Positions 28,930-37,813 of a stretch of DNA of 64,000 nt are shown piece by piece (positions within the stretch are counted from its first letter, which is position 1; each line of letters opens with the position of its first letter). The stretch spans positions 1 through 64,000 of the forward strand of contig JBBSRC010000009.1 of the NCBI GenBank assembly GCA_038243395.1, written 5' to 3'. The translations under genes and the position numbers were made by a program. Source of the stretch: Gelidibacter sp038243395. GTDB lineage: Bacteria > Bacteroidota > Bacteroidia > Flavobacteriales > Flavobacteriaceae. The notes beneath the pieces were generated by a model that had not been told where the DNA came from, ran no database searches, and saw nothing but the letters and a program-made list of their open reading frames with translations.

Positions 28930-29703
28930 TTAAAACCCTCGCTCTGCCTTCAATTTTTCATAAGCATCTTTGACTTGCCTAAATTTCTCTACGGCCCCTT
29001 TTTGATGCTCTGGTCCTAAATGAGCCACGCGATCGGGATGGTATTTTTTTGCCATTTTACGGTAAGCGCTTTTAATATCATCAGAAGAAGCTTCTTTTGT
29101 GATTTCAAGAATCTTGTAGGCATTGTCACTGCTGTCATAAAACATAGCTTTGATGCTTTCAAAATCTCGCGAGCTAATTCCCAAATAACCTGCGATAGTC
29201 TGGATTTGACTCACTTCACTTTCGATGACCATGCCATCTGCTTTCGCAATTCCGAAGAGGAAATGCAAGAGTTGCAATCGAGAGGCATGATCCATCATTT
29301 GCTGAATCTGCAGGCAAACTTGACGCACCGGTATTTCTTGCTGATTAATGCCTTTAAATAACTTGAACGCTTGATTGGCCCGCTCCTGTCCGTACATGCT
29401 CACAAATTGCTGACGCACAAAGTCCATTTCTCGCTGGTCTTGATGTCCATCGGCTTTGATTACCACTGAAGCTAAGATCAATAGGCTCACTTCAAAATCG
29501 CCCGGCTTTGTTTGGGGGCGCGCTTCAGCTTGCCTTCTGTATGTGGGTTGATTTTTTTGTTTCGTTTGCCAATCTCCTAAAAGGTTCCCTCCATTGCCTG
29601 CCTGCGCATCTATAAAACTCCCAATTACCAATCCGATAATAGCACCAATTGGCCCTCCAAAAGACCATCCTAATCCCGCACCTATCCATTTTGAAACACT
29701 CAT
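28930..29703 (-). CDS. TerB plus DnaJ domain protein (DjlA-like)
   Basis: A 257-residue protein. A Gly-rich, possibly membrane-associated N-terminus (GLGWSFGGPIGAIIGLVIGSFI) is followed by a TerB-like helical domain (about 65-180, ASVVIKADGHQDQREMDFV and FGIAKADGMVIESE). A C-terminal J domain (about 195-257) holds the HPD motif in KKYHPDRVAHLG. J domains stimulate DnaK ATPase. The order matches DjlA, the membrane-anchored co-chaperone. It is divergent from the bacilliredoxin gene. Confidence 0.9.
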   Translation of the reverse strand: MSVSKWIGAGLGWSFGGPIGAIIGLVIGSFIDAQAGNGGNLLGDWQTKQKNQPTYRRQAEARPQTKPGDFEVSLLILASVVIKADGHQDQREMDFVRQQFVSMYGQERANQAFKLFKGINQQEIPVRQVCLQIQQMMDHASRLQLLHFLFGIAKADGMVIESEVSQIQTIAGYLGISSRDFESIKAMFYDSSDNAYKILEITKEASSDDIKSAYRKMAKKYHPDRVAHLGPEHQKGAVEKFRQVKDAYEKLKAERGF

Positions 29704-29846
29704 ATTCCTATTTTATTTTTAGAATCTCAAAGATACTATAGTTCATCTTTTTAAACTTGTATTTCGTATGGAAATTTCCATTGAGAAAACATATGCTATC
29801 ATTAAAACACAAAAGGTTAGCCGATGAGATAAGGTCAATTTTTTTG

Positions 29847-29854
29847 TATCTTTG
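29847..29854 (+). promoter_or_regulatory. -7 box for the bacilliredoxin gene
   Basis: TATCTTTG, a perfect TAnnTTTG, 47 bp before ATG 29902. No clear TTG at -33. Confidence 0.6.
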
Positions 29855-29901
29855 CAGTTCCGAACTTCGGGACAATTTATTAATTTTTAATATTAAAATA
29901 T

Positions 29902-30312
29902 ATGTATCCAGCAGAATTAGTAAAACCAATGCGAGAAGACTTGACTAAAGTCGGATTTGAAGAACTCCACACCGCTCAAGAGGTTGATGCAGCTATTGCA
30001 AAAGACGGAACAACATTATTAGTCATTAATTCAGTTTGTGGCTGTGCGGCAGCTAATGCACGTCCAGGCGCACGAATGAGTTTACAAAACGAAAAACATC
30101 CTGATCATATTGTAACGGTATTTGCAGGTGTTGACAAGGATGCTGTTAGTCAAGCAAGACAACATATGGTGCCTTTTCCTCCAAGCTCACCAGCTATGGC
30201 CTTATTTAAAGATGGCGAATTGGTGCACATGTTAGAGCGTCATCACATTGAGGGAAGACCTGCAGAATTGATTGCAGAAAATCTTGTTGATGCTTATAAT
30301 CAGTATTGTTAA
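29902..30312 (+). CDS. BrxA/BrxB-family bacilliredoxin
   Basis: A 136-residue thioredoxin-fold protein. The CGC active site (Cys46-Gly-Cys48 in NSVCGCAAANARPG) marks the YphP/YqiW family, which removes bacillithiol from thiolated proteins. ALFKDGELVHMLERHHIEGR is the family's conserved C-terminal part. Many Bacteroidota make bacillithiol. Single-gene unit with its own promoter box and a terminator. Confidence 0.93.
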   Translation: MYPAELVKPMREDLTKVGFEELHTAQEVDAAIAKDGTTLLVINSVCGCAAANARPGARMSLQNEKHPDHIVTVFAGVDKDAVSQARQHMVPFPPSSPAMALFKDGELVHMLERHHIEGRPAELIAENLVDAYNQYC

Positions 30313-30365
30313 AAAGTTAAAAGCTTGGAGCACGAAGCTTGAAGTTTCACTTTTAAATTTTAAAG

Positions 30366-30391
30366 AACCACGGTAAATTTATCGTGGTTTT
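30366..30391 (+). terminator. Bacilliredoxin terminator
   Basis: AACCACG (30366-30372) pairs with CGTGGTT (30383-30389), with further A-T pairs inside, followed by a T-rich stretch, 53 bp after the stop. Confidence 0.8.
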
Positions 30392-30878
30392 ACGTTTTTA
30401 AGAGTTATCCTTTTGAATTACAGACCATTTCCGAAAACTGTCTAAATTTTCATACATAGCAACTTTCTGGTTAAAGCTGGGAGTCTTATTTCTATAATTT
30501 AAAGGTTTTCAGCGTGGCGTCGATGTAATTGATTGACATGTGAAGATGAGATTTCACATTTAAATGAATTTAAGTTACCCTTCTAAATCTGGCAGACACC
30601 TCCGTACTTTAATAGTAATAAATTTCAATTTTTGGCTTTTGCCAATCAAACCTTCAAATGAGTTCAAGAGGATATTTAAACTATTCTACTTCTATTGCAC
30701 TTCAATTTAACCAAACTCCTTCAAAAATCTAATAAACTAGAAACTACCATCAATCTGCAATGTAATCGCTAATAAAATGCGTTTCGGTAAATTTGTCGCA
30801 ACATTTAGAATGTAAAAACAATACCTGCAATGCCACTTATTACTAGGTTTTTAGGCTGATATTTTATTATTTTGCAAC
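30392..30878. other. Intergenic, nothing recognised
   Basis: Nearly 490 bp with no family-like frame. A TATTTTG run ends 4 bp before the plsC ATG but is too close to be its promoter. Confidence 0.5.
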
Positions 30879-31616
30879 ATGCGAAAACTATTAGCTTACC
30901 CTCTGACCATTTTATATTTCATTTGTTTTGGAATCACTTTGATTGTATTCCATCCTATTCAATGGATTGCTTACAATGTATTTGGTTACGAAGCGCTTAA
31001 AATTACTGTGGATTGGTTCCAGTTTTTTTTATTGCGTTGCCTTAATATTTTGGGGACGCGCTTTACGTTTACAAACCCATATGATATTGCCACCGATCAA
31101 CCACTAATTATCGTGGCTAATCATCAAAGTATGTATGATATTTCTCCAATGATGTGGTACATGCGGAAACATCATCCCAAGTTTATTTCCAAAAAGGAAT
31201 TAGGCAAAGGCATCCCAAGTGTATCCTATAATTTACGCCATGGCGGCTCCGTATTGATTGATCGCAAAAATCCAAGACAAGCGATACCTGCCATTATGAA
31301 ATTTGGGGAGTACATCGAAAAAAGCAAACATGCGGCAGTTATTTTTCCTGAAGGCACACGAAGTATAACAGGTGTTCCAAAACCTTTTCAGACGAAAGGG
31401 TTGGAAATTTTGATGAAAAAAACTCCGTCAGCGACCATCGTTCCTATCAGTATTAACAATTCTTGGAAAATGATGCGGTACGGAAAATTTCCCATGGGAA
31501 TTGGAAATCATTTAACATTCACGGTACATCAACCTCTCAAAATTGCTACCTTTGTAGATAAGGAAGAGCTAATTCGGACGGTAGAACAGACGATTTCTTC
31601 AAATATTCACCCATAA
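30879..31616 (+). CDS. plsC: 1-acyl-sn-glycerol-3-phosphate acyltransferase
   Basis: A 245-residue membrane enzyme with an N-terminal hydrophobic segment (residues 5-30). Motif I NHQSMYD gives the HX4D catalytic pair and motif III is FPEGTRS. It adds the second acyl chain in phosphatidic acid synthesis. The acyl-ACP desaturase gene follows after 12 bp, so the two likely form a lipid operon. Confidence 0.93.
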   Translation: MRKLLAYPLTILYFICFGITLIVFHPIQWIAYNVFGYEALKITVDWFQFFLLRCLNILGTRFTFTNPYDIATDQPLIIVANHQSMYDISPMMWYMRKHHPKFISKKELGKGIPSVSYNLRHGGSVLIDRKNPRQAIPAIMKFGEYIEKSKHAAVIFPEGTRSITGVPKPFQTKGLEILMKKTPSATIVPISINNSWKMMRYGKFPMGIGNHLTFTVHQPLKIATFVDKEELIRTVEQTISSNIHP

Positions 31617-31628
31617 ATCTCAAATAAG

Positions 31629-32618
31629 ATGTCATTAAAAAATATTCGTTTGGAAGTGATGCAGCATCTCGAGAAAGACGTTGAATCACTCATTGAAAAA
31701 TATTTAATCCCGATTGATAGCATTTGGCAACCTTCTGATTTTTTACCAAATTCAGAAAGTGATAATTTCTATGAAGAGGTTCGCGAAATACGCGAATTAT
31801 CCAAAGACTTACCTTACGATTTTTGGGTGGTTTTAGTGGGAGATATGATTACCGAAGAAGCCTTACCAACCTATGAATCTTGGTTAATGGATGTAGAAGG
31901 TGTCGATCAGGTAGGACGGAATTCTTGGGGGAAATGGGTACGTCATTGGACGGGTGAAGAAAACAGACATGGCGACGTCCTCAACAAATATTTGTATTTG
32001 TCTGGGCGTGTCAATATGAAAGAAATTGAAATAACCACGCAACATTTAATTGCTGATGGTTTTGATATTGGAACCGATAGAGATCCCTATAAAAATTTTA
32101 TTTATACAAGTTTTCAAGAACTGGCCACCTACGTTTCCCATAACCGTGTGGCAAAAATTGCGAAAGAAAAAGGCAATCGACAACTTTTTAAAATGTGCAA
32201 TATGATTGCTGGGGATGAAATGCGCCACCATCATGCCTACTCTGAGTTTGTCGAGCGTATTTTCGCAGTAGATCCTAACCAAATGATGGTAGCGTTTCAA
32301 ACAATGATGAAACAAAAAATTACCATGCCTGCTCATTTCTTGAGAGAATCTGGTGATAGAATAGGAACTGCTTTTGAAGAATTTTCCAATACTGCCCAGC
32401 GGATTGGCGTTTATACGTCTGCCGATTATGTAGATATTTTAGAAAAACTGGTCGACCGTTGGGACCTAGGAAATATTAAGAATCTTTCAGACGATGGCGA
32501 AAAAGCAAGAGACTACCTCATGAAACTTCCAGACCGTATGAAACGCTTGGCCGATCGGATGAGAGTTCCTGAAAATTCCTATCAGTTTAAATGGGTGGAA
32601 CCTGCTCGACTTAAATAA
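31629..32618 (+). CDS. Soluble acyl-ACP desaturase
   Basis: A 329-residue ferritin-like di-iron desaturase. Both iron motifs are present: EENRHG and DEMRHH, spaced as in stearoyl-ACP desaturases. It introduces a cis double bond into acyl-ACP using ferredoxin and O2. Directly behind plsC (12-bp gap), it can supply unsaturated chains for membrane lipids. A strong terminator follows 20 bp after the stop. Confidence 0.94.
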   Translation: MSLKNIRLEVMQHLEKDVESLIEKYLIPIDSIWQPSDFLPNSESDNFYEEVREIRELSKDLPYDFWVVLVGDMITEEALPTYESWLMDVEGVDQVGRNSWGKWVRHWTGEENRHGDVLNKYLYLSGRVNMKEIEITTQHLIADGFDIGTDRDPYKNFIYTSFQELATYVSHNRVAKIAKEKGNRQLFKMCNMIAGDEMRHHHAYSEFVERIFAVDPNQMMVAFQTMMKQKITMPAHFLRESGDRIGTAFEEFSNTAQRIGVYTSADYVDILEKLVDRWDLGNIKNLSDDGEKARDYLMKLPDRMKRLADRMRVPENSYQFKWVEPARLK

Positions 32619-32637
32619 TTCATTTTTAATAAAAATC

Positions 32638-32670
32638 AAATTCCTTTTATCAACATAAAAGGAATTTTTT
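32638..32670 (+). terminator. Terminator of the plsC-desaturase operon
   Basis: AAATTCCTTTTAT (32638-32650) pairs with 32655-32667 around a CAAC loop, giving a 13-bp perfect stem followed by T residues. Confidence 0.9.
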
Positions 32671-32680
32671 ATTAATACCT

Positions 32681-33334
32681 ATGACAACAGAAATACAAAT
32701 TCAAAAAACTATAGCTTTCGTAAAACAGCAACTTGCCGATGCTGAAGGCGGACACGACTGGTTTCACATTCAAAGAGTCCTTAATAACGCTATGCTTATT
32801 GCCAAAAGCGAGAACGTCGATATTTTCATCGTTCAACTCGGAGCCTTACTGCATGATATTGCCGATAGCAAATTTCACAATGGTGATGAAACCGTTGGCC
32901 CGAAAGTGGCGCGAGAGTTTTTAAATACGCTCAATGTCGATGCAGTCATTATTGAGCACGTCGTAAAAATTATTGAAAACATATCCTTTGCAGGCGGCAA
33001 TGAACATCAAAAATTTAAATCGTTGGAACTTGACGTCCTTCAAGACGCCGATCGTTTGGATGCTATTGGAGCTATCGGGATCGCCCGAACGTTCAACTAC
33101 GGCGGATTCAAGAACAGAGCAATGTTTGATCCGTCCATCAAGCCTGACCTTGAGATGACCAAGGAAACCTACAAAGCCTCCAATGCTCCGACCATCAATC
33201 ATTTTTATGAAAAGTTATTATTGCTTAAAGATAAAATGAACACGGACACCGGCAGAAAGATTGCCGCTGATCGCCATCAATTTATGGAGCAATTCCTAGA
33301 ACAATTTTATGCAGAATGGGAAGGTCAAAAATAA
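32681..33334 (+). CDS. HD-domain phosphohydrolase
   Basis: A 217-residue HD-superfamily protein. Metal ligands: His in GHDWFHIQRV, the HD pair in LLHDIADSKF and Asp in LQDADRLDAIGAIGIARTF. Small cytosolic members resemble YedJ/YpgQ nucleotide phosphohydrolases; the substrate is unknown. It starts 11 bp after the upstream operon's terminator, so some read-through or a promoter within that hairpin region is needed. Confidence 0.9.
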   Translation: MTTEIQIQKTIAFVKQQLADAEGGHDWFHIQRVLNNAMLIAKSENVDIFIVQLGALLHDIADSKFHNGDETVGPKVAREFLNTLNVDAVIIEHVVKIIENISFAGGNEHQKFKSLELDVLQDADRLDAIGAIGIARTFNYGGFKNRAMFDPSIKPDLEMTKETYKASNAPTINHFYEKLLLLKDKMNTDTGRKIAADRHQFMEQFLEQFYAEWEGQK

Positions 33335-33550
33335 ACCACAATAAACTAAGATACCATAGATCTTTCTAACAGACTAAATGTCTGATGAATTTGTGAAATC
33401 CAGTGTAAACAATGTAGAGTAATATTTTCAGAGAACAGGAAATTTTTGGAAATTCGTGAAATTCGTGGCAAAATTTTTAAAAGTCAAAGAAAAGGATTCA
33501 CTTAAATGGTTATTGCTCCACTAAATTCATACGTAGTTTTATTAATTGAT

Positions 33551-33620
33551 AAAAAAAAAGACCTCACAGGTTTCCCTCCAATGTTGAAGCCTCGGCGGAA
33601 GAGTAAATACCTGAGAGATC
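33551..33620 (-). other. Long-loop hairpin with T-tract behind the TraB/GumN gene
   Basis: ACCTGAGAGATC (33609-33620) pairs with GACCTCACAGGT (33560-33571) with one mismatch and one G-U. On the minus strand the stem is followed by nine T. The 37-nt loop can form inner helices (TCTTCC with GGAGGG; GCC/GGC). It may be the terminator of the gene ending at 33660, but the structured loop is larger than usual. GTGGCAAAATTTTTA at 33463-33477, in the same spacer, is a dispersed repeat. Confidence 0.55.
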
Positions 33621-33659
33621 TGAATATCTCAAAAGACGAGAAACGGATTTTTATATTTT

Positions 33660-34520
33660 TTAATCCATTATCGGTGTTACGGTATAACCAGCATTTCTCA
33701 ACAGATTGATAACGCCTTGATCGCCTCCCAGATGCGCTGCACCCACACCATAAAAAGTTGAAACTTCTTTTGAAAATTTAGCGATTTCCGGAATCCATTT
33801 ATTATTTCTGTCATCCAAAAACTTCTTCATCAATTCCGTATCATGGTTCATGTATTCATCCATATATCCATATAAAGTTTCAATATTTTCTGCGGTATAA
33901 ATCTGTGCCATTTTATGGAAAATTTCAGCATTTTTTTCAGGATTCTGTATGATTTCAACCAAATCATCAATCTGCTTTTCATAAGAGGTGTGCTCAAAAA
34001 TAGCCACTTGAGATTGATAAGTTTCCAATCCTTTTAGCTCTTTCTTGCCTTCTTTTGCCATGTTTATCAAGCTCATCTCAAAACTTGCCATCGGCTCTTC
34101 CACTAATGCCATTAAAATAACGGACATTAACATAAAAGGTTTTACCGTGTTATACACTTGCATGCCATTTCCTGTTTTATCTTTCAAATAAGTATCTAAC
34201 AGTTCATACTCACTATCATCCATGTACGATTTCAGTACTGTGCCTTTGTCTAAATAAGAATGCGCCATGATATCTTTCATAAATATAGGGCTTGCCATAT
34301 CCAGCTCTAAAACGACTTGTTCAGAAGATTCAAATGCATCTTTTACTTTGTCTTTTAAATTAAAATCTTTCTGAGGAATGAGGTGCATAGTTCCGAAGAG
34401 ATAAGACGTTTTAATGTCATTGCCTTCAATTTTCCATAAATTACTAGATTCTTGGGCATGTGTAGTCGTTATAAAGAAACTTATTACTACAGTTACAATA
34501 ATTTTGATGAGTGTGTTCAT
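33660..34520 (-). CDS. TraB/GumN-family protein
   Basis: A 286-residue exported protein with a signal peptide (residues 1-22, TTTHAQ). The family motifs are SYLFGTMHLIP near the start and GVGAAHLGGDQGVINLLRNAG near the end; these GTMH and GxxH motifs are thought to form a Tiki-like metalloprotease site. The biological substrate is unknown. Single gene on the minus strand, upstream of the hairpin at 33551. Confidence 0.88.
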   Translation of the reverse strand: MNTLIKIIVTVVISFFITTTHAQESSNLWKIEGNDIKTSYLFGTMHLIPQKDFNLKDKVKDAFESSEQVVLELDMASPIFMKDIMAHSYLDKGTVLKSYMDDSEYELLDTYLKDKTGNGMQVYNTVKPFMLMSVILMALVEEPMASFEMSLINMAKEGKKELKGLETYQSQVAIFEHTSYEKQIDDLVEIIQNPEKNAEIFHKMAQIYTAENIETLYGYMDEYMNHDTELMKKFLDDRNNKWIPEIAKFSKEVSTFYGVGAAHLGGDQGVINLLRNAGYTVTPIMD

Positions 34521-34759
34521 AATTTTTAATTCGTTTAAAGTTAAAATAAATTTTCTTGAATGATTATTGATTCTGAGATCAAATTACCTTCAAAAAAAAT
34601 CATGAAACAAGAGAAGCATTCCCACTTTTAGAAAAATAGGAAGAAAAATTTTAGGTTCTGAATGCTGTATATCAACTACTTAGCGCCGTAAAGACCGGAT
34701 TTAAATAATAAAAACGAGCCAACCCTAATTTTATAAATTTCGGGTAAAACCATTGTTTT

Positions 34760-36465
34760 TTAATCTAATTGATTCAGCTGCTTGATGTAGAAAGAAGGAT
34801 TCAAGCCAGTATTTTGTTTGAAATATTTCGTGAAAGAATCGGCGCTTTTGTAACCCAAATCTTCAGCAATGGATTGGATAGAAAACGAGCGAAAACGCGT
34901 ATCATTTTCCAATCTCACAATGGCATAATTGATACGAAGATCGTTGATGTAGGTATGAAGTTTTTTTGGAAGTGAGAATTTACAACTTTAGAAAGATAAG
35001 TGGTATTAGTTTTTATTTTCTTTGCTACATTGTAAGCATTGCAATCCTTTTTTAAAAAATATTCCTGTGATTCTAATTTTTGAAGACCTTCTAGAATCTG
35101 TTGTGTGACCTCTTCGCTAACGTCTGAAGTTGATCTTTCTTCTAACACATCATCTTTGGTATCTACGATCTGAAAATTTTCTTTTGTTTTCACAGCGCTT
35201 AACTTTTGATGTAAATTCAAGAATTTAAGTTCGTTTCTTTTTTTATTCCTGTGAAACTTAACAAGAACATAAAGCAATCCCAAAATTACAAATGCCGCGC
35301 CAATTCCTAAAAACAACAAATAATTTTCTTGTTTATTTTTATCAGACTTCAATTGTTGAAGCTCGTTTTGAAAGTTTTCTACTTTCTTATCATTAAAACC
35401 GGTATCTATTATTTGATGCAGACCTTTATTGAAATCATGCTTTTGAATGTATTTTTCGAAATAATAATTTGCCTTTTCATAATCTCCCTTTTCTTTATAA
35501 GCTCCGGCCAATAATTTATAATTTTCATCATTATTGGTATAATTTAAGCTGTCACGCTCTGTCAATGCAACCGACTTTTCCAAAATAGCAATGACTTCAT
35601 CATAATTTTTTACCTTATAATGAACGGAGGCCAATAAAAATCGGGTTCCCATCAATGTAATGTCATTTCCCATGACAACGCCTAATGAATCCGCCTTGTT
35701 TAAAAACCTGAAAGCCTTCTCAAATTGATTTTTTTCAGCATAAGCCGTACCCATAAATTCATAGATTCCTTGCTCTGAAAATTGATCATTGTAAACTTTT
35801 GAGAGTTTTAAAGCTTCATTACTATAAAACAGAACGGAATCTGGTTGATGCAATTTCGTATACACCAAGGCCTGCAACATATCGTTTTTATATAAGAGAT
35901 CATTGATCAGATCTTTATCATTTTCAAGAATCAATTTCCTATTATCTTTTATAATCACAAGCGCCTCATCATAAGCTCCAATTTGATCCTTAAAATATGC
36001 CAAATTATGGTTGATGGAAATCGTAGATAGATTTAAACCATTGGCTTCAGACACGCGAATGGCTTTGAAATAGGATGGTAGCACCTTGTCGTAAGTACCA
36101 AGGTCAGAATAAATGTTGCCTAAAGTATTATAAACACTTACTTTCAATTTTGGATTGTCAACTTTGTCTAGCAGTTTTTCAGCAGACAATTGATTTTCCA
36201 AAGCGAGACTTACGTTGCCCAATATGCGATTGGACTCTCCCATGAGGTTGAGCGCCAAACATTGGCCTTCATAGTCATTTGTCTTTTCAGCTCTTTTTAA
36301 ATAATAATTGCAATATAAAATCGATGTTTTCGGATCAGACCTCATGTGTTCAACTATCAATTCCTTAAGTTCAGAATTAGATAGGTGCGTCAAGGTGTCT
36401 TTTTGTTGGGCACTTAAAAATAAAGAGCCTAATAAAAAAACGAAAAAGAGAAGCTTTTAACTCAT
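34760..36465 (-). pseudogene. TPR-containing AraC-type regulator, two lesions
   Basis: The original gene can be read from ATG 36465: a signal peptide (KLLFFVFLLGSLFLSAQ), TPR repeats, one membrane helix (about residues 360-380 of the open part) and a C-terminal AraC DNA-binding domain. Codon 3 is TAA (36457-36459), one base from AAA. Near the end a T7 tract (34961-34967; A7 in the gene) shifts the frame. The open frame stops at 34915 with PTSTIFVSIMPL, whereas the other frame continues properly as LHTYINDLRINYAIV...FKQNTGLNPSFYIKQLNQLD to 34760. One added A restores it. The remaining frame from TTG 36393 lacks both export signal and complete helix-turn-helix. Confidence 0.88.
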
Positions 36466-36504
36466 TGACAGGACATCGACAAAACATGATACCAAATATA
36501 AACA

Positions 36505-37578
36505 TTAAAATAACTTTAGCTGACCATCCTTGAATTGTTCATGAAGTGTTGTATTTAATTTTGGCATGGATTTATCTTTAAAATATTTACGTTTTGCCAT
36601 TTTAACCATATCGGTAATTTGCTTGGCAATCTCACCTTCACCTCTCATTCGAGTGCCAAAACGGGAATCATTTAAATTACCACCGTGGCAACTTTCAATT
36701 TGATGCAAAACTTTATCGGCACGATCAGGCATGGTCTTTTTAATCCAATCGGCAAAAATCTCTCCAACTGCACCATTAAGTCTTACGATGTTATGACTCA
36801 TGTTCAACGCTCCCATTTCTGATACTTTTTTGGCCAATGGCAAGACTTCATGACTATTTATTGACGGAATTATGGGTGCCATCATCACATTCACTGGGAT
36901 TCCGTTTTCTGATAATATTTTCACAGTTTCCAGACGCTTTTTGATAGTAGCTGTGCGCGGCTCCAAAACCCTGCGGGTATCTTCTGAAAGTGACGTAATA
37001 GAAAGATTGACGGCTATTAAATTGTTCTTGGCCAATGCTTTCAATAGGTCTAAATCTCTAAGAATCAATGCGTTTTTAGTTATGATGCCAACAGGATGCT
37101 TATATTTTAAAAACACTTCCAGGCATCTTCTGGTAATTTCAAATTGTTTTTCGGCAGGTTGATAACAATCGGTATTTCCAGACATCACAATAATCTGTGC
37201 TTCCCAGCTTTTTCTAGTAATAAACTTTTCTAATAGTAGCGGTGCCTCTTTTTTAACCAAGATCCGACGTTCAAAATCCAAGCCGGCGCTGTAGCCCCAA
37301 AACTCATGCGTGTTGCGGGCATAGCAATAGATGCAACCGTGCTCACACCCCTGATACATATTCATTGAATAGCCCATGCCCACATCTGGACTTTTAACTT
37401 TATTTACAATGGTTTTTGGAAATACGTCCAGATAGAGTGTTTTATTCTTGTCGGCTTCTTCCCCTTCCAAAGCGCAATACTCAAGAAAATCGTCACGCAT
37501 TTCATGACTTAATTCGAAAAAACGATTAGGAACATTGATTTGTGCTCCTCGACCTTTGATGGTAGGATTTGGGTCCAT
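36505..37578 (-). CDS. PA0069-family radical SAM protein
   Basis: A 357-residue radical SAM enzyme. The cluster motif is CEHGCIYC (Cys78, Cys82, Cys85; CxxxCxxC). The barrel continues with VMSGNTDCYQPAEKQ, VGIITKN and NVMMAPIIP. It resembles the spore-photoproduct-lyase-like group (PA0069/Rv2578c), whose reaction is not known. It begins divergent from the S46 peptidase gene. Confidence 0.9.
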   Translation of the reverse strand: MDPNPTIKGRGAQINVPNRFFELSHEMRDDFLEYCALEGEEADKNKTLYLDVFPKTIVNKVKSPDVGMGYSMNMYQGCEHGCIYCYARNTHEFWGYSAGLDFERRILVKKEAPLLLEKFITRKSWEAQIIVMSGNTDCYQPAEKQFEITRRCLEVFLKYKHPVGIITKNALILRDLDLLKALAKNNLIAVNLSITSLSEDTRRVLEPRTATIKKRLETVKILSENGIPVNVMMAPIIPSINSHEVLPLAKKVSEMGALNMSHNIVRLNGAVGEIFADWIKKTMPDRADKVLHQIESCHGGNLNDSRFGTRMRGEGEIAKQITDMVKMAKRKYFKDKSMPKLNTTLHEQFKDGQLKLF

Positions 37579-37782
37579 AATTATAATTCTATTGATAACT
37601 CTCCTAGTAAGAAAGAGACCATAAAGCTACTACCAAATCCTTCCAATTGATGGCTACAGATTGTAGAAATTAAACTTATTAATTCATTATCAAATGTTTG
37701 AGGTATGTTCACACGCTTCTAAAAGCTAAAAAATAACATCGTTTTAACAGTTAGAAAGCATTTAAACTACGTAAAAAATCGA

Positions 37783-37790
37783 TATTTTTG
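37783..37790 (+). promoter_or_regulatory. -7 box for the S46 peptidase gene
   Basis: TATTTTTG matches TAnnTTTG and lies 23 bp before ATG 37814. No TTG at -33. Confidence 0.55.
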
Positions 37791-37813
37791 GCGCTCACAA
37801 ATAATTTGAAAAC

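Noticed and set aside
33590..33620. Glycine riboswitch
   Set aside because: CTCTCAGGTA resembles its 3' part, but the conserved GGAGAGA and CCGAAGG core is absent and no glycine gene is downstream.
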